DNA from: CAYHWW01 sp964360145
GTDB lineage: Bacteria; Bdellovibrionota; UBA1018; CAYHWW01
Assembly: GCA_964360145.1 (NCBI GenBank)
Contig: CAYHWW010000053.1
Span: forward strand, 1 to 17,710
Length of the DNA: 17,710 nucleotides
Direction: 5' to 3'
This document shows positions 15,199 to 17,710 of this stretch, piece after piece. Numbering within the stretch: position 1 is the first letter of the stretch; every line of letters starts with the position of its first letter. The position numbers and the translations under genes are program-made. The notes under the pieces are model-generated. The model saw nothing but the letters and a program-made list of their open reading frames with translations, searched no databases and was not told where the DNA came from.

Positions 15199-16154
15199 TC
15201 CCGGGTATCGAACTGCAGCCTGCGGTAGGCATCGAGGCTGATGGTGGAGCGTCTTTCTTGGCGTTCGATTTGGGAGGCCATGGCAGCAAGGGCTGCGCGC
15301 TCAAGGGCTACGAGTTGAGCTGTGGAACGAAGGCAGGTCCCCCTCGACAGACAGGCGAGGTTGGTCACCCAAGCCATGGGCACTGGCGTGGATTCCTTAT
15401 CGAACATCTTGCCGGCATCAAGGGGTAGTTCGTAACCAGACAGGGTTTGGCCTGAGCCCCAATGGGGGAAATAGAACGTGGCAGAGTTCAGCCCGTGCAC
15501 TGCTCCGGCAGCATCGATGACTGGTGCACCGGAGTCGCCATATTCCATGGGGCAGTTGCCCAGCAGGCCCAAGGGGGCGTGGTTATGGGCAAAGGAGGGC
15601 AGGGTGAGGCTGTGTTGCACCGCCTCGCAGTGGCGCATTTCATAGGAGTACATCAAGCGGCCATCAGCGCCCACGCGTCGGCGAATCTGAGGCACGGAAA
15701 AATCCGCGCTGTTCGGCAGCCCCTGGGGGGAAATGGCAAGGCCGGGGCGTTGATCCGGCGCTTGGACCCGCAAACGCGCCAGATCCATGTGGATGACCTC
15801 GAAGGGCGCACCCGGTGGGAGCTCCGGCACCACGGTGGCCATGTCCACGCTCAGGCAGGGAACGGAAACGCTGGGATAACTCCCCGTGGCTACGCCACCT
15901 TCGCCGACCAAGCGAATCTGCACGGTGCCTTCGCAACTGGCCCCGGCTTGGCGCAGCTCCTCAGGGAGGCAGTGGCTATTCGTATAAATGAACCCGTCTT
16001 CTCCGAGAAAGCCCAGGCAAAGGTCATCGCCCGCGCTGACCAAAGCCAGGGCCGGAGTGCAGTCCTCAGTGCTGGGGCACAGGAATGGGGGAGGGGGCAG
16101 TGTTTGGGCTGTGGCTGAAAGAGTGAGCCCGATGATGAAGGTGAAAATCCGCAT
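15195..16154 (-). CDS. Secreted trypsin-like (S1 family) serine protease
   Basis: From the ATG at 16154 (minus strand) the product has 319 residues and begins with a signal peptide (MRIFTFIIGLTLSATAQ, cleavage near residue 17). The chymotrypsin-fold triad is visible: H61 in TNSHC, D124 in DLARLRV and S208 in GDSGAPV, with plausible spacing. Ten cysteines in the mature part, including the one next to the catalytic His (C62) and C201 seven residues before the Ser, suggest several disulphides. GDSGAP instead of GDSGGP is a tolerated variant in bacterial members. A GTG at 16163 could add three residues, but GAGG (16165-16168) is correctly spaced (10 nt) only for the ATG. The stop TAA overlaps the stop of the convergent oxidase gene. 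Substrate is unknown, and no link to respiration is evident. Confidence 0.82.
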   Translation of the reverse strand: MRIFTFIIGLTLSATAQTLPPPPFLCPSTEDCTPALALVSAGDDLCLGFLGEDGFIYTNSHCLPEELRQAGASCEGTVQIRLVGEGGVATGSYPSVSVPCLSVDMATVVPELPPGAPFEVIHMDLARLRVQAPDQRPGLAISPQGLPNSADFSVPQIRRRVGADGRLMYSYEMRHCEAVQHSLTLPSFAHNHAPLGLLGNCPMEYGDSGAPVIDAAGAVHGLNSATFYFPHWGSGQTLSGYELPLDAGKMFDKESTPVPMAWVTNLACLSRGTCLRSTAQLVALERAALAAMASQIERQERRSTISLDAYRRLQFDTRD

Positions 16155-16164
16155 GAGCCACACA

Positions 16165-16168
16165 CCTC
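16165..16168 (-). promoter_or_regulatory. Ribosome binding site of the protease gene
   Basis: GAGG on the minus strand lies 10 nt before ATG 16154 but only 1 nt before the alternative GTG 16163, which favours the ATG. Confidence 0.45.
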
Positions 16169-16259
16169 AGAGGAGAAAAGGAGTGGCGGATTGTACCTCA
16201 AGTAGTTGACTATTTCAATAATTAAGTGGCGAATGCATTGGGTATAAATTCATATCTAT

Positions 16260-16279
16260 ATGATATTTAATGATATTTT
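16260..16279. repeat. Tandem direct repeat, two 10-bp units
   Basis: ATGATATTTA (16260-16269) is followed immediately by ATGATATTTT (16270-16279), differing only in the last base. Chance occurrence is possible in AT-rich DNA. Confidence 0.5.
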
Positions 16280-16297
16280 AACATACTAAAAATATCA
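16271..16297. repeat. Inverted repeat with 9-bp perfect arms
   Basis: TGATATTTT (16271-16279) and AAAATATCA (16289-16297) are exact reverse complements separated by 9 nt. The left arm is the second unit of the tandem repeat, so the same motif occurs three times: twice forward and once inverted. It lies 34 bp before the start of the downstream gene, so it could be an operator or, in RNA, a weak hairpin in the leader. Confidence 0.5.
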
Positions 16298-16331
16298 GAT
16301 AACATATGTCATAATGTGCGCTGGGGGAGTG

Positions 16332-17636
16332 ATGTTTCAGACTAAGTGCGGGGATGCTTTTGCTGTGGGGGCTATGATTATGGCCTCGATTTCCATTGGT
16401 ACGCCTGTGGCCCAGGCCCAAGAAGCTGTTCCCCAATGTCGGGTGATCACAGACGTGCGAACAGGTCCCATGGTGGGGTGTTGGAATAGCATCGACACCG
16501 ACCAATCCCTTGCCGCAGTGCCTGGTCTTTATTCCGCAGCTGTTACCTTCCCCTACCAGCATGCAGCTGACGCCTGTCGAGCACGCCCGGAAATTCGCCG
16601 ATCCTACTGCGACTTCTCAGCCCTTGAAATCACCATTGACCGTTTCCTGGCCGCCCGGGCGAGAGACCGTAACCTCTACTATCCCCGCCTCTCCGCGATG
16701 CGCTACCTGAACGACTCTGGTCGCATGCGGGAGGTCATTGCTCGCGAGGCGGTGGCTTTCCTCGATGAATCTGAAGGCACGCGGGGCTCCTATATGGAGC
16801 GGGAAGTCTGCGGCGGACGCACCACACGGATCTCGAACATGTTGGATACCGCCATCAAGCTGGCGGACGAGATGCACCGTCAGGAAATGGCGGATCGCCA
16901 ACGCAACAACGGCAATCATGCGGTTGGCGTGCTGCTGCCGCCAGATGGCGAGTACCTTGTGGCACTGATGCGGCGGTATGGCCAGGGGCAGAGCAGCCCT
17001 TACGGCAATGCCGATGGCTCAAGCTTCTATTTCCATAGCGACCTGGCAGATGTGTACCAGTTTACCCTCGACGTGATGAACTCCACCAACCCAGACGCCG
17101 CCGCTGCAGCCCGGTACCCCGTCATCCGCCGGGACGATGTGCGCTCCCTTTGCGCACGTTTGCACAATATGGCCCGTGCGAGCCAAAACGAAGCCCGGGA
17201 CAAGCTGCGGCGCCGCGTAGCAGACCGTCGCGCCAGAGGCAGGGAATTCGAACAGTTTCTTGACGTCCTCGCCGATGATCGTGGAGCTAGTGGGAATGCC
17301 GGTTTTTTGGCAGTCAGTAAAACAGTGGGCATTGGAGGGCTGGGCGCCAGCTCGGATGCCACTTCGCCCGTAATGACCGCAGCCCATCGCACCGCGGATG
17401 AGTGTCGCGCATACCGCGAAACCGACCCCTCCATCGGCACGTTGCCTGCGTCTGCTACCGGCCAAGAGTGGCTCACACGCTACAGGGATTCCAGGCGTGT
17501 GTTCGCCTCTATCTGGGCGAGTTGCATGCGGCGCGAGCTCTGCAACCATGGCGGCTGCCCGACGGCTGCCAGCGACCCAGCAGCTGCAAGTGAACCTGCG
17601 GAAGGTGCTACGGCAGCTGAAGCCGAGTCCGACTAA
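16332..17636 (+). CDS. Unrecognised exported cysteine-rich protein
   Basis: I do not recognise the family. From ATG 16332 the product has 434 residues with a likely signal peptide (about 1-30, ending PVAQAQ). An in-frame ATG at 16314 and GTG at 16329 are alternatives. GGGGGAG (16323-16329) sits only 2 nt before ATG 16332, which is short, so the exact start is unsure. The mature part has ten cysteines (such as QCRV, GCWN, ACRA, YCDF, VCGG, LCAR, ECRA, SCMR, LCNH, GCPT), which suggests disulphides outside the cytoplasm. The middle is rich in Arg, Asp and Glu with helical character (ADEMHRQEMADRQR, RDKLRRRVADRRARGREFEQF). The C-terminus is a low-complexity Ala/Glu/Ser/Pro tail. No catalytic motif is visible. 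The AT-rich upstream region probably carries its promoter. Its 3' end overlaps a convergent gene. Confidence 0.7.
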   Translation: MFQTKCGDAFAVGAMIMASISIGTPVAQAQEAVPQCRVITDVRTGPMVGCWNSIDTDQSLAAVPGLYSAAVTFPYQHAADACRARPEIRRSYCDFSALEITIDRFLAARARDRNLYYPRLSAMRYLNDSGRMREVIAREAVAFLDESEGTRGSYMEREVCGGRTTRISNMLDTAIKLADEMHRQEMADRQRNNGNHAVGVLLPPDGEYLVALMRRYGQGQSSPYGNADGSSFYFHSDLADVYQFTLDVMNSTNPDAAAAARYPVIRRDDVRSLCARLHNMARASQNEARDKLRRRVADRRARGREFEQFLDVLADDRGASGNAGFLAVSKTVGIGGLGASSDATSPVMTAAHRTADECRAYRETDPSIGTLPASATGQEWLTRYRDSRRVFASIWASCMRRELCNHGGCPTAASDPAAASEPAEGATAAEAESD

Positions 17637-17710
17637 CCCCCACCAGCAACCAGAAGCCCGCCATCATGGCCGCAAAAGCCATGAGACCACCGCTCATCCA
17701 GAAGGGCGCT
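17608..17710 (-). CDS. C-terminal end of an integral membrane protein (partial)
   Basis: On the minus strand a frame is open from the window edge to TAG at 17610-17608. It encodes about 33 residues, mainly one strongly hydrophobic helix (APFWMSGGLMAFAAMMAGFW begins the visible part) and then a short basic tail (VSRTRLQLP). This looks like the last transmembrane segment and cytoplasmic tail of a transporter, for example of the MFS type, but so short a piece cannot be assigned. It overlaps the 3' end of the plus-strand gene by 29 bp in convergent orientation. The other frames of this stretch are less hydrophobic, and one stops at 17633-17635. Confidence 0.45.
   Translation of the reverse strand, partial: APFWMSGGLMAFAAMMAGFWLLVGVSRTRLQLP

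Larger units (their letters stand above)
16201..16313. promoter_or_regulatory. AT-rich divergent regulatory region with nested repeats
   Basis: This stretch between the divergent protease and exported-protein genes is strikingly AT-rich against GC-rich surroundings. It contains TTGACT (16206-16211), TATAAA (16243-16248) and TATGAT (16259-16264), but no -35/-10 pair with ideal spacing on the plus strand could be fixed by eye. It also holds a palindrome TCATAT-CT-ATATGA (16250-16263), a tandem 10-bp repeat (16260-16279), a 9-bp inverted repeat (16271-16297) and ACATATGT (16302-16309). Promoters for both flanking genes very likely lie here, possibly with regulator sites. Confidence 0.5.

Noticed and set aside
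15462..16118. 218-codon plus-strand frame opposite the protease
   Set aside because: The minus-strand frame has a signal peptide and a full catalytic triad, whereas the plus-strand frame has no recognisable motif.

Overview
The window looks like a chromosomal segment of a Gram-negative, respiring bacterium with moderately high GC; coding regions are clearly GC-rich. Tat-type and lipoprotein signals support a diderm cell. The combination of an alternative complex III (ACIII) with a caa3-type, A2-class haem-copper oxidase is found in Myxococcota, Bdellovibrionota, Bacteroidota, Rhodothermota and relatives. I lean towards a Bdellovibrionota- or Myxococcota-like organism, but that placement is an inference from gene content only.

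Layout. Positions 1-717 hold the 3' part of an unrecognised, cysteine-containing protein. A 105-bp gap (718-822) follows, with two perfect odd-centred palindromes and a plausible promoter. From 823 to 15198 every gene is on the + strand with very short gaps or overlaps: actA, actB, actC, actD, actE, actF (ACIII), then ctaA and ctaB (haem A synthesis), a SCO-type copper chaperone gene, and coxB, coxA, coxC and coxD (caa3 oxidase). The largest internal gap is 55 bp, before ctaA. Convergent to coxD, with overlapping stop codons, is a secreted trypsin-like protease (15195-16154, minus). An AT-rich, repeat-dense gap (16155-16331) precedes an unrecognised exported protein (16332-17636, plus). The right edge holds the hydrophobic C-terminus of a membrane protein on the minus strand (17608-17710), whose 3' end overlaps the preceding gene. 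No stretch longer than about 180 bases lacks a gene. I saw no RNA genes, insertion sequences or CRISPR arrays.

How it works together. ActC/ActF (NrfD-like) oxidise quinol. Electrons pass through the Fe-S clusters of ActB and the six c haems of ActA and ActE to the c haems on the oxidase, then CuA, haem a and the haem a3/CuB site, where O2 is reduced. CtaB and CtaA make haem A for CoxA, and the SCO protein serves CuA assembly in CoxB. The block therefore encodes a near-complete quinol-to-oxygen chain plus cofactor assembly. The most distinctive feature is that both CoxB and the CoxD-type small subunit carry a fused c-type cytochrome domain. The flanking genes encode exported, cysteine-rich proteins with no evident respiratory role.
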